The position numbers were made by a program, and so were the translations under genes. A DNA stretch of 64,000 nt from Trema orientale (taxonomy: Eukaryota; Streptophyta; Magnoliopsida; Rosales; Cannabaceae). Location of the stretch: assembly GCA_002914845.1 (NCBI GenBank), contig JXTC01000091.1:85813-149812 (forward strand), in the 5' to 3' direction. Below the pieces are notes generated by a model. That model was not told the DNA's origin, ran no database searches, and saw nothing but the letters and a program-made list of their open reading frames with translations. Shown here in pieces: positions 10,142 through 22,683 of this stretch. Every line of letters starts with the position of its first letter. Within the stretch, counting starts at the first letter, position 1.

Positions 10142-12457
10142 ATCTCTACCTTGGCACAAAATTAAGCTGAGTCCAAAATACTGAAACTCCTTCGTCATCT
10201 CCTCCAAAACTCCGAAGGGCTAATCATATTCTATAACACCAAATAAGTCCAAGCAGTGCTTGAGCTTCCAGACGGCACCCGACTCGATCACCATAGTTGT
10301 TGTAGCTAACATAAAAGAAACTAACTCTGTAAAATCAAACTAGTGAGGTAAACCCCTCTCTCTACTAACAACAAACAAAGTAGTATAACTAAAAGTTCTG
10401 ACAGAAGTTTCAACTGGAAGCTCCACCTACTTACAAATACTGGGATCATTATATGCACATACGAACTCCGCTATATCAAATAGGATGGCCAACTCATCCA
10501 ATTTAAGAGCTCTGCTAAGTAAAAATTTGGTAATAATGACTCAACAAATCAAGCCAAAAGTCATTCACGCCAAACTCAAATCCATGGAAGATTGTTATTA
10601 ATTGCTCGAGTTTACCATCATTCACAAAAGCATATGCAGGATAATCAAATAATTTCAAATCAAAGATAGCAGACTTACCAAGCCATACCTCAAGTAGAGT
10701 CTTTAAACAAAATGCAATTAATGGAGATCTTCTTACAAATAGCAGGTATATCCAAAAGCTTCAATCTAAAAGCCTTTCGACAAACGAACAATAGAAAGCA
10801 AGTAGCAAGCTTTCTCCAAAAGAATCTTCTTCAAATATTTTGCAGCTAAAAATTGTTGTGGTGTCTTCCAGATAGTGCGGTGTCTCACTATCTCTTTTTT
10901 ATTGCAGAATTGACTCTCACAAAATTTTATATTATAGTCATCATCAAATGTCAGAAAATAACAACAACCACCTATGGACAAATTAGGTGAAGGACCCAAA
11001 AATTTTGAATGGATACAATCCATTATGTCCTTAATCCTACAAATAGCAGAATCAAACTTTATCATATATCGTGTCCCATAAATACAACAGTTACAAAAGT
11101 CAAACTCTCTAATTTTTTGACCATCCAACAAACTCATAGTGTCAAAATATGGAACAAAATAAGATGAGGCCATATAGCACCAATAATCGTACTACCCTAA
11201 AGAAAATAAAGGCCATTATGCAATTTTTTCTTGATCACTACATAGGTATCCTTATTAACACTCAAGACTTCACCTTCAACTGAATACTTATAACCTTATG
11301 AGTCGAGCGTCCTCAAAGATATAAGACTTTTCCTCAAATTTGGCACATGTCTAACATTGGTTAAAGTTCTAACAATACCATCATACATCTTAATTCGAAT
11401 AATACCTACACAATAACTTTGCAGGACATGTTATTCCCTAAAAGGACAAAATCCCCATCAACATATTGATAGTTAACAAACCAATCTCTAAAGGGGCACA
11501 TATGATATGAATAACCCAAATCAAGAATCTAAGTTTTGCCTAGGCAAACACTAGAAACAGATAAAACATAATCATCACCATTAGAACGATCCTCAACAAA
11601 ACTAACATGATTATCTGTAGTAAAGGATTTTTCACCAGTCTCCATATTTCCTTTAATCTCTGGTTTCAAATTTCCGGTGCCCTGGTTGATGACAATAATT
11701 GCAATTATCTTGCCTATTCTTAGACTTTCCTCTAATTCTGTTTTCCCTTTTCCCTTTTCTCTATCTCTAGTAACTAATGTACTTGATTGATTTTCATCCC
11801 AATTTTCATACATTTTCTTCTTCAATTCCTTAGAATTCAAGGATGCTTTAACATCTTCCATACTAATAATGTCTCTCCCAAATCATAGTATCAACAAAGT
11901 GCTCATACGAACGAAGTAAAAAATATAACAAAATTAAAGCCTGATCCTCATCATCAATTTTCACATCAATATTTTTCAGATTCAGAAATAATTCTATTTA
12001 ATTCATCAAAATGAATTTTAATAGGTATACCTTCAGACATACGAAGAGTATATAAATTTTACTTCAAATATAGCCAATTGATGAGGGACTTAGTCATATA
12101 CACTCTCAAGCTTAAGCCACAACCCAAAAGTAGTAGTCTCATCAGCAACCTCGCATAACACCCGATCTGACAAAGATAACTAAAAAGCACCATGTTCCGG
12201 TTCTAAGCGATCATGCTTATCTTAATCTGACAAATTTGCAGGCAAAGCCTCCCTACTATTTAGCACCTTAAGTAACCCTTGCTGAACTAGAAGAACTCAC
12301 ATCTTAACACGTCAAATATTAAAGTCATTCTTCTTGTCGAATTTTACAATATCATATCTTGTCGTTGTCACCCTCGCAAAAGCCAAAAATTTAAAATAAT
12401 TTGACAAATAACAAGCCCAAAAATCAAATCAAAGAACCTAAAGTTCTTGATACCACT

Positions 12458-13192
12458 TGTTATGCCAGCGGAAGTACAAATACCAAACTTGTATATCAAA
12501 TGCCAAATTAAGTAGATTTACAACAAAATATAAATAACAGAAAATCACAAGTGACATAAGGATTTATTGTAGATCAGTTATAAAATATAGCCTACGTCCA
12601 CATCGGAGATGGCGAAGAATTCCACTATAACTAAAGGAGATTACAAAAGTCCGACAAAATTACCTTCACACCCAAATCCTATATGCACCCAAATCTCTCT
12701 CGCACACAAAAGTATCCAAGACCGCAAAGAATATGTTTTGTTAACAATCTTGATCCCAATATCAAAATGAATCACAAATAAACAAGCAGCAAAGAATAAA
12801 ACCCAAAAGTTTATTTGTACTAAATTACCACAAAACTAAGAGAGAATAAATTATATATGGAGATATCAAATTCGGCTACCTTATCAAGTGCGTGACTGCT
12901 CCTAACCCAAATGGTAAGCCAACACCAAAGTGGTATGGCTACCTATTCCAGAGGGCGCTCCAATACTCCTTGCAGCAGTTGTCACACACACGCACATCTA
13001 CTTCTCTCTCATATTCACGTAAAGCATATATATATATATATACTTATAGATTTAAACAACCGACTAAAGTATAAAAATAGGTAATTAATTAATGTGATAA
13101 TCAGCAACTAGCAAAAGAGAAACTACTACCCTTTATTTGGCCTTGGTGGGCCTAAAACTTTCAATGGCTTAATTTAAAGCCACATTCCAACA
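12458..13192 (-). repeat. Copia 5' LTR (right copy)
   Basis: About 735 bp, starting TGTTATGCC and ending CCAACA on the plus strand, followed by the TCTAG duplication. It is 5' by orientation because it adjoins the Met-type primer-binding site. Confidence 0.85.
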
Positions 13193-13465
13193 TCTAGCAT
13201 AGAATTAATCTCATCCAAAGTAACCAAAACCATATGTTTGACATCTTTGTCTTCTTTTGCAGTGTAGAGATACCCATTTAAACAATGCACTTTCACTCTA
13301 AATCTCTAAAATATTATTATCAGAAATATCAAATTTTATATCAATAAATAATCGAATCAAATATCTCAACGTTCGAATTCTAAATGCACCTCTTTATATA
13401 AAGGATTCCGAAAATCAAATAAGTATATCATTCATTAAACCAATTATAAATTGACCCAAAATATT

Positions 13466-14706
13466 TGTGACAAAAATTTTGTAATTAGTCGCTAACTAAA
13501 ACATTAAGTCATAAAATAACGCTACATTGGTCAATCAAGAAAATGTGATGTATCCAAACTATATTAAACAAGAGAGAGTTTTGACATTCTAAGATAAATA
13601 TCAATTTCTTATTGGAAGATTGCCAAAATCATACCATATCATCAAGAAACTTATGTCACATTATTAAGAAACCAAATATCGTAATGATATTGAGCCATGT
13701 ATCAAGCTGGCCTTAGACCTTATACTAAGCATGAGGTGTTTAATACCCAAAAGCTTTTTAACTAGGACATGATGCGTTGTTGAATTTGGTATCAAATACA
13801 GAAGAACTTGTGAGCTCGCACTCATTATTTCCACCGTTTACATACTATGTATATAAAGACTTATATTTCTTGTAATAATAATTTCAGATGATGACACATA
13901 TCATTCTCTTTTTCATTTATTAATAGTTTCATTTTTCTTTCCCAAAAGCTAGTCATATCATTTAAACATTATTTTTATTGCCACTTTTTCTAATTGCTCC
14001 TCTTAGTCTCTCTCTCTGTCTTTAGCATAGCCATCCTTTCTCGCTCCCACTCATGTTCTTAATCTTGGTTATTAACTAAAACCAAACTCACATATATATA
14101 TAAATTAATATCTATCCCATATCCATTATTACCACACCTATACATATATTTCTGTTCATATATTCTATATACATATATTATATATAATTATTTATTATTA
14201 TTATTATAATTATCATTTTTATTATTATTTTATTTTATGCAAAAACAAATTTTTTAAATATTGAGCGACTAACCCCACTATTTTCCTTATGCTCTAAATA
14301 TTTCGCAGGGAACTAACTAGCTAACTATATATTATGCTAACATTCTATTAGTATTTAAATTCTACACTTTAAATACTCGCAGAACCGTGAGGCTGAATTA
14401 TTTTGCAAGCTGAGTTGTAGCATATATGACTCTTGTTTGCAACCGCCCACATTAATTTTCAGTAATTTAAATATTCACAGATTTGTGATCCGAGTTATTT
14501 AGCAAGCTAAGTTGTAGTATACACGACCCTTATTTGCAGTTGTTTATGTTAAATTCAGTATTATATATTTCTGTCATTTAAATTCCAGTATACTAATATA
14601 ACAATCTAACACGTGATGCCGGATTATTGCCTACAAATCAATTTATTTATAATTAATTGTTATTATACCTAATTAATCTTTTACAGGAAAGTACTCCTGA
14701 GTATTA
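13466..14706 (+). repeat. Gypsy 5' LTR
   Basis: Aligns with 18316-19564 from 'ttagtc(g/a)ctaactaaa' through the 'ggaaagta...cctgag' end. It contains a short TTA/ATT-rich microsatellite near 14195-14235 that is expanded in the 3' copy. Confidence 0.85.
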
Positions 14707-14931
14707 ATTGGCAACTCCGCTAGGTAGTAAGTAAGTGAAACTAGGTTTCTTCAATATTTTTAAAATCTTATGATCAAAAGTCATCTTAAGACTTTGCCAA
14801 ATTTTTTTCCCAAAAAAAGAGCAAAAAAAAAAAAAAGGGAAAAGAAAGTATTTTCCAAAATGGCTGAGCAACAACAAGACTCATTATGTATCGAAGATTC
14901 GTACTAATAGAGTCAGCTTCTCACACAGCTA

Positions 14932-15842
14932 ATGGCAATTGTGGAAAGTTTGAAACAAAAAGTAGTCAAAATAAAAAAGAAAAATAGAGCAGGAAGTCCT
15001 GACTCAATCCCATCTGGCCAAAATGACTTACCCATTTTTGGCAATCAAAATCTTGCTGAGATTCCCATTAATCTACCTATCATGACAAGTATTGATAATG
15101 GAATTTCAAGTACATTCATTACTAAATGAGAACTTCATAATGTACTCAAAGCAGAGGTGGAAAGGGCTAATAAAGTAACAACAGCTATAGACTTCCAACC
15201 TCCTTATCTAGCATACATCTTTTCTGAATCATATCCAAAAGATTGTACAAATACTGGATTCAAGAAATTTGATTGGAAGAAAGGAAATGCTAGAGAACAT
15301 ATTGTTAGTTTTTTGGATGATCTCGGTATCTATATTAGTGACCATGAATTAAGACTCAGAGAATTCTCGAAATCTCTCACTAATCGGGCATATACATGGT
15401 TCATTAATCTCCCAGCTGTCAGTATTCATATGTTGGAAGAACTTTAGTAACATTCTATACTAATTTTAATATGACAGAACATAAGCTAAATCTGTTTGAC
15501 CTTTCAAGAGAAACATAAGGGAAAAATGAATCACTCACAATTTTTGTGAATAGATTCAAAGAAAGAGCTTTGGACTGCAAGTAAATCATTTGGGAGGAAG
15601 AATTAATTCAGATGTGTATTAATGGTATGCAAGATAAATACAAAATTCATATTAAAAATCACATCATTCCGAGTTTTGCAGAATTGATGAACAAAATCAA
15701 GAACATTGAAAAAACAGTAGCAAGCATATGTAAAGGTATGTTTCCCGAAAAAATTACTGCTTGGAATAATAAAAAAAAAAAGAGAAGTCGCTGCAGTCGA
15801 ATCACCTCGTCAAAGAAAGAGAAATCTGTCTATCCCCCCTGA
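14932..15842 (+). other. Gag-type region of the Tat-like gypsy element
   Basis: Three separate open stretches (14932-15129, 15157-15447, 15612-15842) show gag character. The middle one contains KKFDWKKGNAREHIVSF and TWFINLP, matching the capsid signature of plant gypsy gag proteins. The region is broken in a few places and is described only as a fossil part of the element. Confidence 0.75.
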
Positions 15843-16287
15843 AATACCTCTATCACAAAATACAATTATAACCTTGGCTCAAGCATGGATAAGAGATGGA
15901 TTATTGCAAGATCTTCCAGTTAAAACACCATTAATACTTGAAGATACAAGAAATTCTAAATATTATCTTTTCCATAAAAAAAGTGGGCTATACTACACAA
16001 GATTGCTACATGATTCGAAGACTTTTCTACAAAAAGGAACATAGGAGTGAAATTATACGAAGAGCTTAAATAATCCTTTTCAAAACTATTAAAAAGGTGA
16101 AGTTAAAGAATATGTTCTACCTCTGAAATAGCTACTCGGCAAGTGATGTCATCAAGAACCCAAATATAGGTAAACTCTTATCATCAATTTGGAGACTTAA
16201 AACCCCAAATCAAAAAATGCTCATAAATCTAAGGACTTTTTCTTATAAAATATTTAGTTTCAATAAAATGTTAACTTTCCTGTTCTT

Positions 16288-16404
16288 GGATTTAATTGTC
16301 TATCAAAGGATTAAAGAAATCCTCAAATTTTTATATTTTGCTAAGGATTTAATTGTCTACCCAAGGATTTAAGAAATCCTCAAATTTTTATATTTTGCTA
16401 AGGA
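16288..16404 (+). repeat. Two tandem 57-bp repeats in the gypsy element
   Basis: Units start at 16288 and 16345 with 'ggatttaattgtcta' and share 'agaaatcctcaaattttta'. They lie in the non-coding part downstream of gag. Confidence 0.85.
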
Positions 16405-16509
16405 AAAAAAATCTCGAATGAGATATGCAAGCATTGTTCAAAAGATAAAAATTACACTTGGCAGTTTGCTGATACATTCAAGTCCTGTCTGTACTTGGCC
16501 ACTTGTGTT

Positions 16510-16735
16510 ACAATTTGATCAGGATTATCGACATTATGACCTGACAAGATCAGGATCATCTGTTAAACTAAATTTCAAATTATCGGCATTATAACGTGAC
16601 AAAAGCAGGATCATCTGAAATGCCAATTTCTAAGATATCGGCATTATGACCTGACAAGGGCAGGATCATCCGAAAAGCTAAAATTTAAATTATTGGCATT
16701 ACGACCTGACAAGAGCATGATCATCTAGAACACTA
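16510..16735 (+). repeat. Four tandem 55-bp repeats in the gypsy element
   Basis: The core 'tatcggcattatgacctgac' and variants recur at 16526, 16581, 16636 and 16691, exactly 55 bp apart, each followed by 'gcaggatcatc' or a variant. Tandem repeats of this kind are common in the untranslated regions of Tat/Ogre-type elements. Confidence 0.9.
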
Positions 16736-17906
16736 ATATCTACGACTTGATGTTACCAGTAAAACATTCACACCAGTGTCATACACAGTTAGTTTAAACA
16801 TAAAAACGTGAATTATGCCCACTTAATTATCGTGAGAAATTGCTAATTAAAATATTATATTTGGCTATATAATTGCAAAAAATTTATCAGTCAAAGAGCT
16901 AAGAAGAATTTTGGGGATTAATATTCAAACGTTCATTAATTTCTATTATTTTCCCTAAAATTATTTGCGCTTTCTCCCATATATGAGAATGTATCCCTTG
17001 CATTGAGTTAATCTCTTAATTTTGCAAGAGAAATACTTTTTCTTCTTTTCTAATTTATTTAATGCTTATGATTTTGGCTATAATCACATCAAGTTTGTTT
17101 TGTTATCTTAAAAATGTTATCACATAAAATCTTATTATGAATACCACTAAGTTCGATAGACAATTAAAAAACTAACAAGTAGCTAATGATAGTCCCGTTA
17201 AAATTATACACATGTTTTATTAAAAAAAAATTAAAATTTTTCTCTTTATGGCATTTGCTTTCTCGTATTATTAGCACAAACTTTATCAATAAATTTATAA
17301 ATTCCTTGTTTGCATGGGCATCATACAAAATATGCAATTCTACATAAGCTATAAATATACTTTAGTAATACATACAAGCTATTCATTTCAACGATTATTG
17401 TATGGTTAAATTGGTAAATTCATGTTTACACGTTATATAGAATTAACATATATAACCCACTTTTATAAAATAAAAGAGCCTTACAGTAAGTCGTAAATAG
17501 GAACCGTGTATATATATATTATATATGTGTATAGAAAAAGAAAGCTTTTTATTTATTTACGAGGAATTTACAAGTAACAAAATTTAGAAGTTATGAGCTT
17601 CCTTTCTAAAAATTCCTCTATGTTATGAAGAGACACAACTAGAACTAATTGTGTTGAATATAATCTCGACGACCTCCACAAGCCGAATATCATCGAACGT
17701 TACAGCGCTTCGGAACAAAAGACGCATTCAAACTGCCATGGCCAAATAATGGAGTAATCACGGGGATGAGAATCATTCTATTTCGGAGAGCCCAGTAGAG
17801 CTCACGCTGTTGAGCAATTTCTTGGAAGGATGCACGAAGACTCATTCCAGCATTGTATAAATTATTTTCCAGAAAAACAATCTTATTCTCAACATAAGCT
17901 TGAATC

Positions 17907-18152
17907 TCAGAAACATGTGCAAAAACTGAGTTGGTGTGTTATTATATTTCTCTCATACTGTACAAATAATAACTCAACTCTGACTGAGGTGAGTTGGTCA
18001 CTCAGTTGCAAACGAGTGATACGGTCAGTATCTATCTCAGCTTGGTTAAATTCTAAGGGAGCAAATGGTTGAGAAGGAAATGCATAAGCAGCTATATCAC
18101 CACTTACTTCAGGACGATCGGTTTCTTTTGGGCCAACATTGAAAGAAGACAT
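17907..18152 (-). other. Antisense ORF near the gypsy 3' LTR (fossil)
   Basis: An 81-codon minus-strand frame begins with MSSFNVGPKETDRPE and has balanced composition, unlike the chance AT-rich frames around it. It lies about 160 bp inside the 3' LTR and opposite to gag, the position where Tat-lineage elements often carry an extra antisense ORF of unknown function. It is short and may be only part of the original. Confidence 0.5.
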
Positions 18153-18315
18153 AATTACAAGTAAAACAAGATGAAATGATGCAAATCAAAAATTAAATGA
18201 AGGCATGGTGTGAAAGACATTCGCCAATGGCTTTATTCATAATAAATTGTAAAATAGGTGAGCTACAGTGAATACTCATGTTCACGATAGCTTAGGGGGA
18301 CTTAATGTTTTGGGG

Positions 18316-19062
18316 TGTAAAAAAAATTTTATAATTAGTCACTAACTAAAATATTAAGTTACAAAATAATTTCACATTGGTCAATCAAGAAATCGTGATG
18401 TGTCAAAACTATATTGGACAAGAGAAGGTTTTGACATTCCGAGACAAGTGTCAATTTCTTATTAGAAGATTGTCAAATTTATGCCACATCATCAAAAAAT
18501 TTATGTCACATCATCATGAAACCAAATATCGCAGTGATATTGAGCCATGTATCAAGTTAACCTTGGACCTCATACCAAGCATGAGGTGTTTAATACCTAA
18601 AAACCTTTTAACTAAGAGATAAGGCGGTGTTGAATTGGTGTCAACACAGAAGAGCGCGTGAGCTCTTACTCACCGCTTCTACCGTTTACATACTATATAT
18701 ATAAAGGCTTATATATCTTGTAATAATTTCAGACAATGACACATACCATTCCCTCTTTCATTTATTAATAGTTTCATTTTCTTTCCCAAAAGCTAGTCAT
18801 ATCATTTAAACATTATTTGTACTGCCACCTTTTCCAACTGTTCCTCTTAGTCTTTCTTTGTGTTTTTAGCATAGTTATCCTTTCCTTCTCCCACTCATAT
18901 TCCTGCTCATGGTTATTAACTAAAATCAAACTCACACACACATATATATAATTAATATCTATCTCGTATCTATTATTACCACATCCGTATACATATATCC
19001 GTACATATATTCCCATACACATATCATATATAATTACTTTATTATTATTATTATTATAGTTA

Positions 19063-19115
<53 letters not shown>

Positions 19116-19564
19116 TTATTTTATGTAAAAAAAATTTTTTGGAATATCGACCCATTAAACCTACTATTTTCCTCATGCTCTAAATATTTTGTAGGGTACT
19201 AACTAATAAACTAACTATATATTATGTTAACATTCTATTAATGCTTAAATTTTACACTTTAAATACTCGCAGACTCGTAAAGTTGAGTTGTAGTGTATAC
19301 GATAATTGTTTGCAACTGCCCACATTAATTTTCAGTAATTTAAATATCCACAGATCTGTGACTCTGAGTTGTAGCGTTATGACCCTTGTTTGCAACCATT
19401 CACGTTAAATTTAGCGTTATATATCCCTGTCATTTAAATTCTAATATACTAATATAAAAACCTAACATGTGATGCTGGTTTACCGCCCACAAATCTATTT
19501 ATTTATAATTAATTGTTATTATGCCTAATTAAACGTTTACAGGAAAGTATCCTGAGCAATCAAC
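18316..19564 (+). repeat. Gypsy 3' LTR with expanded ATT microsatellite
   Basis: Starts TGTAAAAAAAATTTT after a G-rich tract ('cttagggggactta', 18292-18305). The (ATT)n run at about 19034-19113 is much longer than in the 5' LTR, so it expanded after insertion. Confidence 0.85.
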
Positions 19565-19569
19565 ATATT

Positions 19570-20072
19570 TTTCACTCTCATTTCATAAGCATGTTATGAG
19601 ATGGTAACCACAATCTTAGCTATGCCTAGTAGTAATTTTTACTTTTTTAAGAAAAGCAGCTAAATGAATATCTGAGCTACTCGATACATGAATATGTTTA
19701 TAATATATAACATTCTACATACAAGTTATATATGTAGTTTAACTAGATTTAGTGTGGCAAAAAAATACCTATCTACTAAACATGATATTTTATCTACTAG
19801 TGTTAAAGTCATGTCTATACATATTATTTTGAAAAGGAAAAAAAAATGTATATAATAAACAAAGATAAACTCAGATTAGCTACTTAACCTACAATCAAAT
19901 CTACAAATTTACGAAAAAAAAAATTTCAAAAAATGAGATTATAAACCATTGAAGCCTATGAGTTAATTTAAGAAATAAAAGTTATTATAGATATATTGAT
20001 TATAAATGACTAACTATAACAATGATCTTACACAAAATTAAATATAAATCTCCAAACAAAACAATCCTTAAA
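19570..20072. other. AT-rich spacer, nothing recognised
   Basis: No frame or repeat of note between the gypsy LTR and the SINE composite. Confidence 0.35.
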
Positions 20073-20090
20073 CGAAAAACTCTAAATATT

Positions 20091-20318
20091 TTTTTTTTTA
20101 AGTTTCTTATCTAATGACCATCACTTATTACAAAGGTAAAAAAAAAATAATTCGTACACTTGTCGCTACCAAGGTTTGAACGCTTGACCCTCCCCCTAAA
20201 CTCACACACACATCCCTCAAGCCTTGGATTAACTGAGCTAACCTCATTTGGCAATATATTTTTTCATTTATTTTATTTTATTTTTATTTTTTTAAAAGTG
20301 TGGCTTAACTAACGACTA
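20091..20318 (-). mobile_element. tRNA-derived SINE composite, minus strand
   Basis: On the minus strand a tRNA-like head reads 'aggttagctcagttaatcc' (A box) and 'gggtcaagcgttcaaacctt' (B box), with a body like that of the SINE at 51947. A second piece of the same family's tail ('aaaagtgtggcttaacta', 20294-20311) adjoins it, so two copies or a rearranged copy are present. The block is flanked by 18-bp repeats differing at one base: cgaaaaactctaaatatt (20073-20090) and cgaaaaactccaaatatt (20319-20336), the expected type of SINE target-site duplication. Confidence 0.8.
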
Positions 20319-20336
20319 CGAAAAACTCCAAATATT

Positions 20337-21086
20337 ACAATAAAAAAATAAAAAGAAGTATTTTTTGCACAAAAAGACAAAACCATAATCAAAAAAGAAA
20401 AGAACACATGACAAGATGAAATACTACCAAAAAAAATAGAGAACAAGATTAAAACCCCGTTAAAGTTCCCTTGAACAAAAAAAGAGGCGGAAATAAAAGA
20501 CTCTATAGAAAAATCAAGAAATAAATAGAAATACATGTATAGCAAACAATAAAAAAAAAAAGACCTAATTAAATCAGGGGCAAGAAACGAAACTAAAATA
20601 GTCAAAACTAACAAATGGCTATTAACTTATAGAAAATTGTTATTTTAAACTATAAATTAATGAGGTTATTTACTAATGGCACGTCAAAAAGAGGGTCACC
20701 CTCTTTAAATTCTCAATAATAAATGGCCCCGTTTGATTTCAATTGGTTAATAAAAGTATAGTTAAAATGAATGAGAAGACTAAAGGACCCTTAGTCAAAG
20801 TTAATTTTTAAAAGTTTTGTTTTGGTTTTTATTTTTCGTGTTCCTTAAAAACCTAATTAAGTTTTTTACTTTGACTAAGGGTATTTTAGTCTTTTCATGT
20901 TTTAGTTTGAACTAAAATTTGATAGAAAAGAAGAATTTTAATAAAGCAAACTGCAAAAAAAAAAAAAGAAAAAAAAAACCTCAATTATGCATTTTCTGCC
21001 TCATATTTCAAACTCTTCAAAATTATATCTTCACAATTTAAATTTAAATTAATATGTATTTTCCGTCAATAAATTAATCAATTTTT
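20337..21086. other. AT-rich DNA with a short inverted repeat at 20755-20915
   Basis: Around 20790, 'gactaaaggacccttagtc' and its near-complement near 20870-20895 ('gactaagggtattttagtc') form part of a longer imperfect inverted repeat spanning about 20755-20915, which looks like a small MITE without clear ends. The remainder is chance frames and homopolymer runs. Confidence 0.45.
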
Positions 21087-21095
21087 ATTATTAAA

Positions 21096-21298
21096 GGATA
21101 ATATTAGGTATCTAAAATAGTTTACTAAATTTTTAATATCAACACATGTAGCAAGTGAATTGTCAATATTCAATTGGTAAATGATATTAAATTCATTTGT
21201 GGTAAGTTTTAATACACTAATTGAATAGAGACAACTCATTTGTTACATGTATTGGTACAAAAAATTTGGCAAATTAGTTAGAATACCTAGCATTATCT
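21096..21298. mobile_element. MULE-type MITE, family B copy 1
   Basis: 203 bp with inverted ends GGATAATATTAGGTA and TACCTAGCATTATCT. It is flanked by the 9-bp repeats attattaaa (21087-21095) and attattaca (21299-21307), which differ at one base. The 9-bp target duplication points to Mutator-like transposition. It is homologous along its length to 26313-26514. Confidence 0.85.
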
Positions 21299-21307
21299 AT
21301 TATTACA

Positions 21308-22250
21308 ACATGAAATTACCCTCATAATCTGACTATAGGATATCATTTAATTGTTGCCAAACACAATTAAAAGAATTAAAACTAAAACAAATTAAATTAA
21401 ATAGATGAAATGAAATAATCCATTTCTTAGAAAATTAAACCATTTAAAAAAAATCAAAATAGATTTAACTAATCCTTAATAATAAAAAACCAAACCTTTC
21501 TCTTTCTCTCCCATTGCCATAAACAACCAGCCTTATATTTACTTTCCTTCATAGCTCCTCCTTCTCTAACTTCGTAGATTAGATCCTTTCTTATATCTCT
21601 CTTCTTCTCTTCTTGCCTTTGATCATGGTTGTTGTGGAACCAGATCTAGGAAATTCACACTTGAAGGGGAAGTAGGTGGTTAGAGTTGTACTAACTTTTG
21701 AGAGAGAGAGACAGATTCCTAAGGAGAGGTTTTCATACAAACAATGTTCGACCAGGATTGAGGAAGACAACTTTTAAATTTCAAGTGGCGGCCAACAAAG
21801 ATTGAGGAAGATAAATCTGTTGTAGGCAATGACAGTTAGGGTTAGTGGGCTTCTAATGTGCAAAAAAATGGAAGGGCGAAATAAAATGGTTTTTTGGTAC
21901 AACAGTAAAAGTGAAATCAAATGGTTAGGAAAAAAAAAGTTAAAATAGTGAACTAGTTTTTTGGTTCATGTTTTGTTCTCATTTACTGATACTAATATGG
22001 ATATTTTGGTTATCTTGAAAAATTTGTTGTTTTATTTCAATTTTTTGTTCTCTTTATTATTTGATTCGAAAATTAATTGTACGAATTATTACACCTAATT
22101 ATGATCTGGTCATCTAGAAACGGGGTGTTTTTTTTTCTTTTTTTTTTTCAATTTTGTTATCCATAATAAGTATATACTAGTTTGTCATTAACGGTAAATG
22201 GTGATTTTGGAATCTTACTTGTATGGTGATGGACTATGATGGCTTTGCCG
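21308..22250. other. Intergenic DNA, nothing recognised
   Basis: Includes a pyrimidine-rich stretch near 21490-21620 and a purine-rich one near 21700. No coherent protein frame was found. Confidence 0.35.
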
Positions 22251-22683
22251 TGTTGAAAATAAACTTTGTTTCAAGCCCATAAGAAAATGCTATGAGCCCA
22301 TCAACATAGAATCCAATAATTTGGAGTACTCATTGGCCTAAGTTCATTAAAACCCATAAAAGAGAAATCTAATTTGAAAAATAACCTAATTCATAGAAAG
22401 TTCAACTTATAAATCATGTGATTTATGTTTAGGTTAAGTGTGTGGTATTTAAAATTTTTGTATTTGTTTAATTAGACCACTTTGTATGGTTGAGAATGAT
22501 TTATGCTAACTATAAATACCCCTTTCTATTTGAGTTCTAGGCATTAAGTAAGAAACAAAGCTTCTAAGAGTGAAGTGAGGAATAAAAGAAGTATAGCGTC
22601 TAGTGAGTAAGTGAGCTTAAAGAGTAAAATTGAGAGTTTTCTCTCCTAATAATATTTGAGTGAGTATTTTACCTCCAATAAAG
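22251..22683 (+). repeat. Copia 5' LTR
   Basis: Begins TG and ends just before the tRNA-Met-like primer-binding site. A 'ctataaatacc' TATA-like motif lies at 22509-22519. No partner LTR was found in the window. Confidence 0.75.

Larger units (their letters stand above)
9448..13192 (-). mobile_element. Ty1/copia retrotransposon, shortened and degraded, minus strand
   Basis: Two LTRs (9448-10141 and 12458-13192) bound the element and are flanked by a perfect 5-bp target-site duplication, TCTAG (9443-9447 and 13193-13197). Next to the right LTR, the minus strand reads TGGTATCAAGAAC, a primer-binding site for initiator-Met tRNA in slightly altered form; a purine-rich tract abuts the left LTR. 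Internal parts on the minus strand are a gag C-terminal region (11861-11529, with MEDVKASLNSKELKKK) and a pre-integrase/integrase start (11173-10766, with GPSPN and GGCCYFLTF). Reverse transcriptase and RNase H are absent, leaving only 2.3 kb between the LTRs. Coding parts carry many breaks and the LTRs differ at many positions, so it is an old fossil. Confidence 0.9.
13466..19564 (+). mobile_element. Ty3/gypsy retrotransposon, Tat-like, lacking most of pol
   Basis: Long LTRs (about 1.24 kb each) at 13466-14706 and 18316-19564. A primer-binding-like TTGGCAACTCCGCTAGG follows the 5' LTR; similar tGGCGACTCcGCTGGGG sites occur in Tat/Ogre elements. Gag-type sequence lies at 14932-15842, with REHIVSFLDDLG and LREFSKSLTNRAYTWF. 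No protease, reverse transcriptase or integrase is recognisable. The rest holds tandem repeats and an antisense ORF, a layout known in the Tat lineage. An ATATT at 13461-13465 and 19565-19569 is a candidate target-site duplication. Several breaks are visible in gag, and the LTRs have clearly diverged, so it is a defective fossil older than the element at 26940. Confidence 0.85.

Noticed and set aside
20160-20260. tRNA gene suggested by 'gagctaacctcatttggca' and 'aaggtttgaacgcttgacc'
   Set aside because: The boxes belong to a SINE: the body continues, an 18-bp target duplication flanks the block and no cloverleaf acceptor stem can be formed.
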